Assembly (NCBI RefSeq): GCF_000013605.1
Contig: NC_007908.1
Coordinates: 1-64,000, forward strand
DNA: 64,000 bases
Reading direction: 5' to 3'
Source of the DNA: Rhodoferax ferrireducens T118
Lineage (GTDB): Bacteria; Pseudomonadota; Gammaproteobacteria; Burkholderiales; Burkholderiaceae_C
Shown here: piece by piece, positions 21,742 through 29,672 of the stretch
Layout: the number at the start of each line of letters is the position of its first letter
How positions within the stretch are numbered: position 1 is the first letter of the stretch
Notes under the pieces: generated by a model
The model's input: the letters and a program-made list of their open reading frames with translations, nothing else
Databases searched by the model: none
What the model was told of the DNA's origin: nothing
Made by a program: the position numbers and the translations under genes

Positions 21742-22434
21742 ATGAAGAAGATTCTCATGGTCTTGACCTCGCACAGCCAACTCGGCCACACCGGTGCCAA
21801 AACCGGCTTCTGGCTGGAGGAGTTCGCCGCGCCTTATTACGTATTCAAGGACGCGGGCGCCGCCATCACACTGGCATCTCCGCTGGGTGGCCAGCCGCCG
21901 CTCGACCCCAAGAGTGACGAAGCGGCCTCGCAAACAGATGCCACGCGCCGCTTCAAGGCAGACCCCGCCGCCCAGGCACTGCTGGCCAGCACGCATCCGC
22001 TGCGCGAGTTGTCGGCGGCTGATTTCGACGCCGTGTTTTACCCCGGCGGTCATGGTCCACTGTGGGATCTGGCCGAAAACTACTACTCCATCGCGCTCAT
22101 CGAAGCCACGCTGGCGGCCGGCAAACCGGTCGCCGCCGTCTGCCACGCCAGCGCCGCGTTGCGACACCCCAAGGCGGCTGACGGCCTGCCGGTGGTGCAC
22201 GGCAAGTCCGTGACGGGCTTTACCAACACCGAGGAAGCGGCTGTCGGGCTGACCCAGGTGGTGCCGTTTCTGGTGGAAGACATGCTCAAGGCAAACGGGG
22301 GCCGCTATTCGAAAGGGGCCGACTGGCAAGCCTTCGTCGTCACCGACGGCCTGCTGATCACCGGGCAAAACCCGGCATCGTCCGAACCCGCTGCCAAGGC
22401 ATTGCTGGAAAAGCTCAGTCAAGTTTCCAGTTAA
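21742..22434 (+). CDS. DJ-1/PfpI family protein, Hsp31-like
   Basis: A 230-residue class I glutamine-amidotransferase-like protein of the Hsp31/DJ-1 group, members of which act as glutathione-independent glyoxalase III or deglycase. The nucleophile elbow AVCHASAAL places Cys134, the assisting glutamate is in FWLEEFAAPYYVF, and YPGGHGPLWDLA matches the family. AAGGAAG precedes the ATG. As third gene of the operon it would remove methylglyoxal or repair glycated targets beside the two reductases. Confidence 0.9.
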   Translation: MKKILMVLTSHSQLGHTGAKTGFWLEEFAAPYYVFKDAGAAITLASPLGGQPPLDPKSDEAASQTDATRRFKADPAAQALLASTHPLRELSAADFDAVFYPGGHGPLWDLAENYYSIALIEATLAAGKPVAAVCHASAALRHPKAADGLPVVHGKSVTGFTNTEEAAVGLTQVVPFLVEDMLKANGGRYSKGADWQAFVVTDGLLITGQNPASSEPAAKALLEKLSQVSS

Positions 22435-22507
22435 GGGCACAAGCAACAGCCAGCGTGAGGCTGCTACGATGGCTGTCGCCGCTCCCGGCGTGCTCCCGAG
22501 ATAGCCC

Positions 22508-23584
22508 ATGAACCCCTCTGACAATCCCGTGTCTGCCTCGTTCAAAAACCAGGCGCTTTTGCCGTTGATGGTTGCCGTCTCCATCGCGCTGGGGTGGATC
22601 TTGCTGCCGTTCTACGGCACCATCATGTGGGGCGCCATCATCGCGCTGCTGTTCACGCCGGTGTACCGGCGGCTGTTGGCGCGGCTCAAATGGCGGCGCA
22701 CGCCAGCCGCGCTGCTGACACTCCTGCTCGTGCTGCTGCTCCTTGTTCTGCCGTTTGCGCTGCTGACCGCCGCGCTGGCGCGCGAAGCCGCCCAGGTCTA
22801 TCAGCAGCTGCAGTCGGGTGAGCTCAATCCATCGCTTTACTTCCAGGGTCTGTTCGACGCCCTGCCGGACTGGCTGACGGCACTGTTGGACAGTTTCGGA
22901 CTGGTCAACTTCGCCGCCCTGCAACGTCGCCTGATCGCCGCGCTGGCGCAAGGCAGCCAGTTCCTCGCCACGCAGGCGATGGGCATCGGCCAGATCACGT
23001 TTGAATTCGTGACCAGCCTTTTCATCACCTTGTACCTGGCGTTCTTTCTGATCCGGGACGGCGACAGCGTGGCACGCGCCCTGCGCCACGCGGTCCCGCT
23101 GGCACCCGAGCATAAAAAGGAATTGATCGGCAAATTCACCACCGTGATCCGGGCCACGGTCAAAGGCAATTTGCTGGTGGCCGTCATTCAGGGCGCACTC
23201 GGCGGCATCGCGTTCTGGTTTCTGGGCGTCGGCGGCGCCTTGTTATGGGCTGTGCTGATGGCGTTTCTGTCGCTGCTACCGGCCGTTGGCGCCGGACTGG
23301 TGTGGTTGCCCGTGGCGATCTACTTCTTCCTCACCGGTGCCACCTGGCAAGGCATTGCGCTGTGCGCCTGGGGCGTGCTGGTGATCGGACTGATCGACAA
23401 CCTGCTGCGGCCCATTCTGGTCGGCAAGGACACGCGCATGCCGGACTATGTAGTGATGATCACCACGCTGGGCGGCATGGTGGTGTTTGGCATCAACGGT
23501 TTTGTCATCGGCCCGGCGATTGCGGCGATGTTTATGGCAGTCTGGGAGATTTACGTGACGACACGGATCGATCCCGCGCCCTGA
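22508..23584 (+). CDS. AI-2E family transporter
   Basis: A 358-residue membrane protein with about eight transmembrane helices, of the AI-2E (PerM/YdiK/TqsA) family. It has the N-terminal GWILLPFYGTIMWGAIIALLF, the central DGDSVARAL helix and the C-terminal NLLRPILVGKDTRMPDYVVMITTLGG, the family signature. Members export small molecules or act as sodium/proton antiporters; the name comes from the autoinducer-2 exporter TqsA. The 73-bp gap to the DJ-1 gene leaves it unclear whether it belongs to the detoxification operon. Confidence 0.9.
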   Translation: MNPSDNPVSASFKNQALLPLMVAVSIALGWILLPFYGTIMWGAIIALLFTPVYRRLLARLKWRRTPAALLTLLLVLLLLVLPFALLTAALAREAAQVYQQLQSGELNPSLYFQGLFDALPDWLTALLDSFGLVNFAALQRRLIAALAQGSQFLATQAMGIGQITFEFVTSLFITLYLAFFLIRDGDSVARALRHAVPLAPEHKKELIGKFTTVIRATVKGNLLVAVIQGALGGIAFWFLGVGGALLWAVLMAFLSLLPAVGAGLVWLPVAIYFFLTGATWQGIALCAWGVLVIGLIDNLLRPILVGKDTRMPDYVVMITTLGGMVVFGINGFVIGPAIAAMFMAVWEIYVTTRIDPAP

Positions 23585-23633
23585 TGGCTTCGGCACCGGG
23601 CACAGCGTCCGGCCCGGCCCGGTGACCCCAACG

Positions 23634-23831
23634 TCAGCTGTTGCTTTTCATCGGGCAGGAATTGATGCCCAAGAGGGTGTACAGCGGACACCAGCCGATC
23701 AGACCGGTGGCCAGTGGCACCACGCCGATCCAGCCCCAGGCGCCAATGGTGCCGGTCAATGTCAGGCCCATCAACACCAAACCCGCGACGATGCGCAAGA
23801 TGCGGTCAATGCCGCCTTCGTTTGTTTTCAT
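23634..23831 (-). CDS. DUF2892 (YgaP-type) small membrane protein
   Basis: A 65-residue protein with the family pattern N-x-x-x-I-D-R-I-L-R-I-x-x-G, then two transmembrane helices and the end WCPLYTLLGINSC. In YgaP this domain anchors a rhodanese; stand-alone forms are common near sulfur metabolism genes. A TGTGA-N6-TCACG site lies about 60 bp upstream, and the Crp/Fnr regulator gene sits just beyond on the same strand. Confidence 0.88.
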   Translation of the reverse strand: MKTNEGGIDRILRIVAGLVLMGLTLTGTIGAWGWIGVVPLATGLIGWCPLYTLLGINSCPMKSNS

Positions 23832-23889
23832 GAGGAACTCCTGTCAGGTTTGAGAAGGCTGGATTAGGCACGTGACCAGCGCCTGTGTC

Positions 23890-23905
23890 TGTGACAAAAG
23901 TCACG
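23890..23905. promoter_or_regulatory. Crp/Fnr-type operator upstream of the DUF2892 gene
   Basis: TGTGACAAAAGTCACG fits the TGTGA-N6-TCACA layout of Crp-family sites. It is centred about 66 bp before the DUF2892 start and lies between that gene and a Crp/Fnr regulator gene. Confidence 0.55.
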
Positions 23906-23926
23906 CAGCCTGCCGATAGACGACGT

Positions 23927-24616
23927 TCAGTTGCCCAGCGCACGCAGGGCCGCGCCATCGACGATCTGTATCTGCTCGCGCCCCAGTGTCACCCAGCCCT
24001 CGCGCTCAAAGCGACGCAGCAAGCGGGTCACGATCTCGCGCACGGTGCCCAGTTCATCGGCCAGCATCTGGTGCGTGACCTTGCGCTGCTGGCCGTGGCC
24101 CAGCAGCGCGGCGGCGAGGCGCCGGTCAAGCTTGTGAAACGCCACCGCGTCAATCAAACTGGTGAGGTCCGCCATGCGCTCGGCAAACAGGCCCAGCACT
24201 TCGTTGCGAAAAGCCGGGGTTTCGAGCCAGCGCCGGAAAATGTCGGGCGCAATCAGCATCAGGGTGCTGGCTTGGGTGGTGATGCCGTGCGCCGACAGGG
24301 GTTGTGAGCGAAACAGGCAGCTCGACGACACCAGGCACAACTCGCCCGCCACGACCCGGTACAGTTCCAGCGCGCGGCCGTCACCCGAACTGCGCGAGAC
24401 CTTGATCTCGCCGCCCAGCACCAGCGGGAAGCCCTGGCAGGGCGTGTTTTCACTGAATAAAACGGTGCCAGCCGGCACGCTCATGGGCGCCGCGCCCGGA
24501 CCCAGCTCGGCCAGGGACGGCTGCACTTGCGCCAGCGCGGGATAGAGTTCGGTCGGTCGCAGGGCGGTGGCCATCATCACGTTTGCGGCTGCGCGGGCTT
24601 GCGGCTGACAGAGCAT
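23927..24616 (-). CDS. Crp/Fnr family transcriptional regulator
   Basis: A regulator of about 229 residues with an N-terminal cyclic-nucleotide-type beta barrel (VPAGTVLFSENTPCQGFPLVLGGEIKVSR). The C-terminal winged helix carries RKVTHQMLADELGTVREIVTRLLRRFEREGWV. There is no N-terminal Fnr cysteine cluster, but GELCLVSSSC places two cysteines six apart in the barrel, a possible redox or sulfur sensor. The start is uncertain: MLCQPQ (24616) or MMATAL (24577) are both possible and no ribosome binding site decides. The neighbouring DUF2892 gene is a likely target. Confidence 0.82.
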   Translation of the reverse strand: MLCQPQARAAANVMMATALRPTELYPALAQVQPSLAELGPGAAPMSVPAGTVLFSENTPCQGFPLVLGGEIKVSRSSGDGRALELYRVVAGELCLVSSSCLFRSQPLSAHGITTQASTLMLIAPDIFRRWLETPAFRNEVLGLFAERMADLTSLIDAVAFHKLDRRLAAALLGHGQQRKVTHQMLADELGTVREIVTRLLRRFEREGWVTLGREQIQIVDGAALRALGN

Positions 24617-24629
24617 ATGTTCATGATAA

Positions 24630-24684
24630 AAAGTGGCCTTAGCCCCCGTGAAATATGGACAGTATGCTATATAAATATTAGCAA
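24630..24684 (+). repeat. Dispersed intergenic repeat, copy B
   Basis: AGTGGCCTTAGCCCCCGT, about 16 bases, then GCTATATAAATATTAGCAAC. It fills the space between the Crp/Fnr start and the end of cueR and even includes the last codons of cueR, so any promoter of the regulator lies in or beside the repeat. Confidence 0.8.
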
Positions 24685-25133
24685 CAAGTCCCCGCCAGAT
24701 CGTCCAGTATCGGACAATCGGGTCGCTCATCACCCTGGCAGTGGTCCAGCAGGGCGGTCAGGGTTCGCTGCATGGCCTGCATGGCTTCGATGCGGTGCGC
24801 CAGCTCGTTCACATGCTTCTGGGCAATGCGCTTGACGCTGGCGCTGGCGCGTTGGCGATTACGCCACAGGCTCACCAGTTCGGCAATTTCGGCCATCGAA
24901 AACCCCAAATCGCGCCCGCGCTTGATGAACTGCAGGGTACGCACGTCGGCCGCGTTGTATTGCCGGTAACCGCTGTCGGTACGCGTCACCGGCGCCAGCA
25001 AGCCGAGCGATTCATAGTGCCGCACCATCTTGGCCGACACATTGGACAGACGCGCCGCGACGCCAATGGCGACCGGCCAAAGCGTGCCCTCCAGCGTGGC
25101 GGCCTCCATCGGCGCCGGCAGGGTCATCTTCAT
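24678..25133 (-). CDS. cueR: MerR family copper-responsive regulator CueR
   Basis: A 151-residue MerR-type activator. The N-terminal helix-turn-helix (AIGVAARLSNVSAKMVRHYESLGLL) is followed by a dimerisation helix. The C-terminal metal loop is C-x7-C (CQGDERPDC), the spacing of Cu(I)-sensing CueR. A CC tail ends the protein. Residues before the helix-turn-helix (MKMTLPAPMEAATLEGTLWP) are longer than usual. The start ATG overlaps the copZ stop as ATGA, so the two are coupled. It should control copZ-cueR and the divergent copA through the two sites at 25365 and 25409. Confidence 0.9.
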   Translation of the reverse strand: MKMTLPAPMEAATLEGTLWPVAIGVAARLSNVSAKMVRHYESLGLLAPVTRTDSGYRQYNAADVRTLQFIKRGRDLGFSMAEIAELVSLWRNRQRASASVKRIAQKHVNELAHRIEAMQAMQRTLTALLDHCQGDERPDCPILDDLAGTCC

Positions 25134-25327
25134 GCGGCGACGGTGTAGCCTTCTTCGGCAATGGCTTGGGCCAGCAACTCGCGCGGCTGTTCTGACTGCA
25201 CGTCGACCTTGTTGGCTGCGCGGTCGATGCTGACCTCGGCTTGCGGGTCGGCCTGTTTCACGGCGCGGGTGACGGCTTTTTCGCAGTGGCCGCAGGTCAT
25301 GCCGGTAACTGTAAATGTTTGCTTCAT
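25130..25327 (-). CDS. copZ: Copper chaperone, heavy-metal-associated domain
   Basis: A 65-residue single HMA domain (beta-alpha-beta-beta-alpha-beta) with the metal loop GMTCGHC at residues 9-15. It binds Cu(I) through two cysteines and hands it to the copper ATPase. AAAGGAG precedes the ATG. It is the first gene of the copZ-cueR operon, divergent from copA. Confidence 0.93.
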   Translation of the reverse strand: MKQTFTVTGMTCGHCEKAVTRAVKQADPQAEVSIDRAANKVDVQSEQPRELLAQAIAEEGYTVAA

Positions 25328-25364
25328 GGAAGAACTCCTTTAAATGGTCAAGAGCATATCCTGA

Positions 25365-25385
25365 ACCTTGCCACCGTGGGAAGGT
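25365..25385 (-). promoter_or_regulatory. CueR operator and promoter of copZ-cueR
   Basis: On the minus strand TTGACC (25388-25383) is followed by a 19-bp spacer holding the dyad ACCTTCCC...GGCAAGGT and then CAGGAT. The long 19-bp spacer is the hallmark of MerR-activated promoters, and the sequence closely follows the Escherichia coli copA site as I recall it. Confidence 0.8.
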
Positions 25386-25405
25386 CAAATGATCCATTTC
25401 AGGAC

Positions 25406-25436
25406 TTGACCTTGCCATGATGGGAAGGATTACGCT
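25406..25436 (+). promoter_or_regulatory. CueR operator and promoter of copA
   Basis: TTGACC (25406-25411), a 19-bp spacer with the dyad ACCTTGCC...GGGAAGGA (25409-25429), then TACGCT (25431-25436). The copA ATG begins only 7 nt after the -10 hexamer, so transcription may start at or next to the start codon. Confidence 0.8.
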
Positions 25437-25443
25437 CTAATTT

Positions 25444-27717
25444 ATGAATACTGCTGCAGCCCCCGCGATCTCCCCTGGTTCATTGGACATAGGCATTGGT
25501 GGCATGACCTGCGCCTCCTGCGTGGGCCGGGTCGAGCGCGCCCTGAAAAAAGTGCCGGGCGTGCAAAGTGTGGCGGTTAATCTGGCCACCGAGTCGGCCC
25601 GTATTGCCTACGCGCCGACCGAGCAAATGGAGGCGCGCCTGCGCCGGGCGGTGCGCGATGCGGGTTACGAGCCGCTGGCCGCAGACGCCACCATCGACGC
25701 GCCCGATGCCTCGCCCTGGGCGGGTTTCATGCCGGTGGCGATTGGCCTGGCGCTGTCGGCGCCGCTGGTGCTGCCGATGCTGGGCAACCTGGCGGGCTGG
25801 CACTGGATGCTGCCGGCCTGGCTGCAGTTTGCGCTGGCCACACCGGTGCAATTCATTCTCGGCGCGCGCTTTTACAAGGCCGGCTGGCACGCGCTGAAAA
25901 ATCTGGCTGGCAATATGGACTTGCTGGTGGCCCTGGGCACCACGGCAGGCTGGCTGCTGTCGATGTGGCTGTGGCTGAACGCCGCGCCGGGTGTCATGGC
26001 GCACCTGTATTTTGAAGGCTCGGCCGTGGTGATCACCATGGTGCTGCTGGGCAAATGGTTAGAGGCCCGCGCCAAGCGGCAAACCACCTCGGCGATTCGG
26101 GCGCTGCATGGCCTGCGCCCGGCCACCGCGCATTTGATCAGCATTGATGGTGAGGTCGATGTGCCGGTGGCCGAGGTGCTGGTGGGCGACCGGCTGGTGG
26201 TCAAACCCGGCGAGCGTTTGCCGGTGGACGGCCTGCTGCAGGAGGGTCAAACCCAGGTTGATGAATCGATGCTGACCGGCGAGCCGCTGCCCATCGTCAA
26301 AGACCCCGGCGCGGCGCTCACCGGCGGCTCCATCAACGGTGACGGCCGCATCGTGATGCAGGTCAAGGCGGTCGGCAGCGAGACGGTGCTGGCCCACATC
26401 ATCCGCCTAGTCGAAGACGCGCAGGCGGCCAAAGCGCCGATTCAGCGCCTGGTCGATCAGGTCAGTGCGGTGTTTGTGCCGGTGGTGCTGGGTATTGCCC
26501 TGATCACCCTGCTGGGCTGGTGGCTGAGCGGCCACCCGTTTGAAGTGGCCGTGATCAACGCCGTGACGGTGCTGGTGATTGCCTGCCCCTGCGCGCTCGG
26601 GCTGGCCACGCCGGCCGCGATCATGGCCGGTACCGGTGTCGCGGCCAAGTACGGCATTTTGATCAAGGACGCGCAGGCGCTGGAGCTGGCGCACAAGGTG
26701 GACGTGGTGGTGTTTGACAAGACCGGCACCCTGACCGTGGGCCAGCCGCGTTTGACGGCATTTCAAGCCGTGGCGGGTGGCGATGAGGTGACGCTGCTGG
26801 CCGCCGCGGCCAGCTTGCAAAGCGGCAGCGAACACCCGCTGGCACGCGCCGTGGTGGCGGTGGCCAGCGAACGCGGCCTGGCCATCCATCCGCCCATAAC
26901 TGTGCGGGCCGTGCCGGGGCGCGGCACCGAGGGCGAACTGCGCGCCACCGATGGCAACGAGGCAGCGCAACCGAGCTACCTGATCGGCAGCCTGCGCTGG
27001 ATGGACGAGCTGGGGGTGGACTGGCGCGCGCTGGCAGCGCCCGCCGCCACGCTGCAGGGCAGCGGCGCCACCGTGTCGCTGCTGGCGCGGCGCTGGGTGG
27101 CCACAGCCGCGCAAGCCGAACGCATTGAGATCCTGGCGCTGCTGGCGTTTGCCGATGAACCCAAACCCGGCGCCCAGGCCGCCGTGGCCGCTTTGCGCGC
27201 GCGCTCGATCAAGACCGTGATGATTTCCGGCGACAACCAGGGCGCCGCTAGAGCCATGGCGCGGCGTCTGGGCTTTCGCCCTGAGAGTGACGAAGTGCGC
27301 GCCGAGGTGCTGCCCGGCGACAAGGCCGCGCAGGTGCTGGCGCTCAAGAACGGGGGCCATACCGTAGCCATGGTCGGTGACGGCGTCAACGACGCGCCCG
27401 CCTTGACCGCCGCCGACGTCGGCATGGCGATGGCCAACGCGGGCGGCGGCGGCTCGGATGTGGCGATGCATGCCGCGGGCATCACGCTGATGCGCGGCGA
27501 CCCAGGCTTGGTGGCGGCCGCGCTGGACATCTCCGACCGCACCGTGGCCAAAATCCGGCAAAACCTGTTCTGGGCCTTTGCCTACAACGTGGCCGGCATT
27601 CCGCTGGCGGCGCTGGGCTTTTTGAATCCGGTCGTGGCCGGGGCGGCGATGGCGATGAGCTCGGTCAGTGTGATGAGCAATGCGCTGTTGCTGAAGCGCT
27701 GGAAGCCGAGGAAATAA
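25444..27717 (+). CDS. copA: Copper-exporting P1B-type ATPase
   Basis: A 757-residue inner-membrane Cu(I) exporter. It has one N-terminal HMA domain (GMTCASC, Cys23/Cys26) and eight transmembrane helices with the ion-channel motif ACPCALG near residue 380. The phosphorylation site DKTGTLT is near 425, the P1B SEHPLA motif near 463 and the hinge [10 protein letters not shown] near 645. No ribosome binding site precedes the ATG; with the promoter so close the message may be leaderless. It is divergent from copZ-cueR and under the same regulator. Confidence 0.95.
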   Translation: MNTAAAPAISPGSLDIGIGGMTCASCVGRVERALKKVPGVQSVAVNLATESARIAYAPTEQMEARLRRAVRDAGYEPLAADATIDAPDASPWAGFMPVAIGLALSAPLVLPMLGNLAGWHWMLPAWLQFALATPVQFILGARFYKAGWHALKNLAGNMDLLVALGTTAGWLLSMWLWLNAAPGVMAHLYFEGSAVVITMVLLGKWLEARAKRQTTSAIRALHGLRPATAHLISIDGEVDVPVAEVLVGDRLVVKPGERLPVDGLLQEGQTQVDESMLTGEPLPIVKDPGAALTGGSINGDGRIVMQVKAVGSETVLAHIIRLVEDAQAAKAPIQRLVDQVSAVFVPVVLGIALITLLGWWLSGHPFEVAVINAVTVLVIACPCALGLATPAAIMAGTGVAAKYGILIKDAQALELAHKVDVVVFDKTGTLTVGQPRLTAFQAVAGGDEVTLLAAAASLQSGSEHPLARAVVAVASERGLAIHPPITVRAVPGRGTEGELRATDGNEAAQPSYLIGSLRWMDELGVDWRALAAPAATLQGSGATVSLLARRWVATAAQAERIEILALLAFADEPKPGAQAAVAALRARSIKTVMISGDNQGAARAMARRLGFRPESDEVRAEVLPGDKAAQVLALKNGGHTVAMVGDGVNDAPALTAADVGMAMANAGGGGSDVAMHAAGITLMRGDPGLVAAALDISDRTVAKIRQNLFWAFAYNVAGIPLAALGFLNPVVAGAAMAMSSVSVMSNALLLKRWKPRK

Positions 27718-27783
27718 AAAATTTTGAGACCAACGAAGCTGGTTCCGGTGACATCCCTGGCAATCAGCCGATGGTGGCTCAGT

Positions 27784-28506
27784 TCATATTTTGGACAGGG
27801 TCGCAAGTTGTTGAATTTTGGCTTCCAGGTCGGGAAGGCGGCTTTGGTTCATGACATCACCCGGCAAATGACCCGGCAAGGCGTCCAAAAAGCGGCGATC
27901 AGCCAGCAATGCTGAAAACTGCTCGGCAAGATAGCCTCGCAACTCTTCGGGCATCTGCTCGCATTCACCAAGCAAGCTGTCGCGCCCATCCACCACGCTG
28001 ATGATGTCGCCCAGATCGTGGCTGAATAAATAATCGCCCCCACCGCGCCCATGGAATGCCTCCAACTTGGTGCCGATAAAGACCGGCGCTTGAACGACAC
28101 GGATGGCAACACCGCTGGGCAACTCCAGCGACTCGGCGGTCGACACGCACAGTGGATACCAGCGGTTGGCAAAACCAAGAATCTCCTCCAGCGTGGGCAT
28201 GACGTCTACCGTGACACCCTCCACCTGCCAGCGGCAGATCGGCGCGTCGGCGCTCATGTCCTGGGTAAAGCCGCGTTCGCGCAGCGCCTTCTCGATGCCG
28301 TGGTAACCCGACAGGGCCAGCACTTCGGCCACGATGTCCACATCTTCCGTTGACCGGATGGGTGGATTGGCCGGATCGGTAATCAGCAAACCTGCAATCG
28401 AGCCACCCACAAAGGCAAACCGGCTACACAAATCAGCACCCAGCCGCCGCGCAACCAGCTCCAGCATCACCACATTGGGGTCGTTCGGATTGAGCGGGCG
28501 CGTCAT
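27784..28506 (-). CDS. Nucleotidyltransferase toxin, AbiEii/MenT-like
   Basis: A 240-residue protein with a nucleotidyltransferase core: GGSIAGLLI (Gly-Ser at 35-36) followed by the acidic DVD at 55-57, then a third strand around VDVMP. This is the layout of AbiEii/MenT toxins, which modify tRNA or other targets. Its ATG overlaps the stop of the upstream winged-helix gene as ATGA, as expected of a toxin coupled to its antitoxin. It converges with copA. Confidence 0.8.
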   Translation of the reverse strand: MTRPLNPNDPNVVMLELVARRLGADLCSRFAFVGGSIAGLLITDPANPPIRSTEDVDIVAEVLALSGYHGIEKALRERGFTQDMSADAPICRWQVEGVTVDVMPTLEEILGFANRWYPLCVSTAESLELPSGVAIRVVQAPVFIGTKLEAFHGRGGGDYLFSHDLGDIISVVDGRDSLLGECEQMPEELRGYLAEQFSALLADRRFLDALPGHLPGDVMNQSRLPDLEAKIQQLATLSKI

Positions 28507-29048
28507 GCCGACCACCGTTTGTCCAGCTCGGCAATCGCCAAAGCGCGCTCTCGCAAGCTGCCCCCGCGTATGGCATCTACCAGCACCAGAAGCTCGTAGA
28601 GCGCGGGGTTGGCCAGAGCAGCGTCGGGCACGGTAGGGTACAGCGGATAGAAAGCTGCACCGCGCACGGTGCCCGCCTTGTGGGGCCAAACCGGCGGTGC
28701 CTCATTGGGTTGCACGATGAGCGCGAGCATGGGCGGTGCCGCGTAGCTGGTGGGAACACCACGCGTCATTTCGCCACGCGTTGCAGGAAAGCAATAACGC
28801 ACACCATGCAGCACAAACAGGCGCAATGGCTCCAGCAATACAGCCGGTTTGCCTGCGGCATCTTTACGCAGCAATTGCGCCGCCATGGCACGCTCTACCC
28901 CCGCATGAATCTCGGATGCTGTGAGTTTGAGTTCCTCGGCCAAAGCGGCATACGTGGGCGCGGGCCCGCGCTGGAGTGACAAACGCAACAGCACCACCAC
29001 ATCCTGCGGGCGCAGCACGATTTGCGGGTTGGATTTGGAACGGTACAT
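28503..29048 (-). CDS. Winged-helix antitoxin-like protein
   Basis: A 181-residue protein with an N-terminal helix-turn-helix (LRPQDVVVLLRLSLQ, then TYAALAEELKLTASEIHAGVERA) and a C-terminal region without a known motif, ending LRERALAIAELDKRWSA. Position, overlap with the nucleotidyltransferase gene and the palindrome just upstream indicate the autoregulating antitoxin of a two-gene system. The sequence is not clearly AbiEi. Confidence 0.72.
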   Translation of the reverse strand: MYRSKSNPQIVLRPQDVVVLLRLSLQRGPAPTYAALAEELKLTASEIHAGVERAMAAQLLRKDAAGKPAVLLEPLRLFVLHGVRYCFPATRGEMTRGVPTSYAAPPMLALIVQPNEAPPVWPHKAGTVRGAAFYPLYPTVPDAALANPALYELLVLVDAIRGGSLRERALAIAELDKRWSA

Positions 29049-29067
29049 AGGCGGAGTTTAGAGCATC

Positions 29068-29091
29068 ATTCGCTATTTGCGAATAGCGAAT
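29068..29091. promoter_or_regulatory. Palindromic operator of the toxin-antitoxin pair
   Basis: A perfect inverted repeat, ATTCGCTATT / AATAGCGAAT, with a TGCG centre lies 20 bp before the antitoxin start. It is the expected target of the antitoxin helix-turn-helix. Confidence 0.65.
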
Positions 29092-29129
29092 AACAAACAA
29101 AATCAATCGAGAGCTGGCCATGTCACCAG

Positions 29130-29516
29130 CTATTCAAACCCCGTCAGCGCGTCTGGCTCGCGGGAAAATGCCCACTCTAGCAACAACACCAGCACTTCCG
29201 CAGTGGTGCGCACGATGCAGCCCGCCGGTATGTACCCGCCCGGCACCTGGCCGGTGGACGTGGACAGCGCCATGTGCAAATGCGAACTGCTCTTGACGCC
29301 ATCAAACGCTACAGTGCCAGACAGGCTGAGGATCTGAATATCGCCCGTCAGGCGCTCTGGCTGATCCGCCCCGGCAAAGCGAAGGCCTGCGGTAGATAGG
29401 CTGCCGATGCCGGAGAGCACAAAGGCTGCATGGCAGTTTTGGCTATGGATGACGGCCTCCAGGGCAGAGGGGGCAAGTCTTGGCCAGGGGTTAGGGGAAG
29501 GGGGAAGGGATTTCAT
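29130..29516 (-). CDS. PPC/DUF296 domain protein with an altered N-terminus
   Basis: A 128-residue protein that is nearly all a PPC (DUF296) domain, seen in bacterial stand-alone proteins and plant AT-hook proteins. FVLSGIGSLSTAGLRFAG, then GDIQILSLSGTV, then HLHMALS, GGYIPAGCIVRTTAEVL and FSREPDALTGFE match. The first 17 residues are Pro-rich (SLPPSPNPWPRLAPSA) where family members have a first beta strand with a PGxDL-like turn; a pair of compensating frameshifts could explain this. Function unknown. The stability of the fold is doubtful. Confidence 0.72.
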   Translation of the reverse strand: MKSLPPSPNPWPRLAPSALEAVIHSQNCHAAFVLSGIGSLSTAGLRFAGADQPERLTGDIQILSLSGTVAFDGVKSSSHLHMALSTSTGQVPGGYIPAGCIVRTTAEVLVLLLEWAFSREPDALTGFE

Positions 29517-29530
29517 GATGATTCCATATT

Positions 29531-29591
29531 AAATCAGCCTCTAGCCCTCGTGGAATATGTGCAAACAGCTATTAAAACGATATCGTTTTAC
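29531..29591 (+). repeat. Dispersed intergenic repeat, copy C
   Basis: AATCAGCCTCTAGCCCTCGT, about 17 bases, then AGCTATTAAAACGATATC. The tail forms the perfect palindrome AAAACGATATCGTTTT. It lies at the 3' side of the restriction locus, in the same orientation as copy D at its 5' side. Confidence 0.8.
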
Positions 29592-29672
29592 AGGCTTGCC
29601 GGTCAGAGTTCAGCACGCTGGGGCGGGCCAAGCGTTCGTTGGCACGCAAACCCCAGTGTGAACCAGACATTT

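Noticed and set aside
19406..22584. Long antisense open frames (536 and 699 codons) opposite the detoxification genes
   Set aside because: They are frame shadows of well-recognised enzymes on the plus strand, with low-complexity His/Gln/Gly-rich translations and no motifs.
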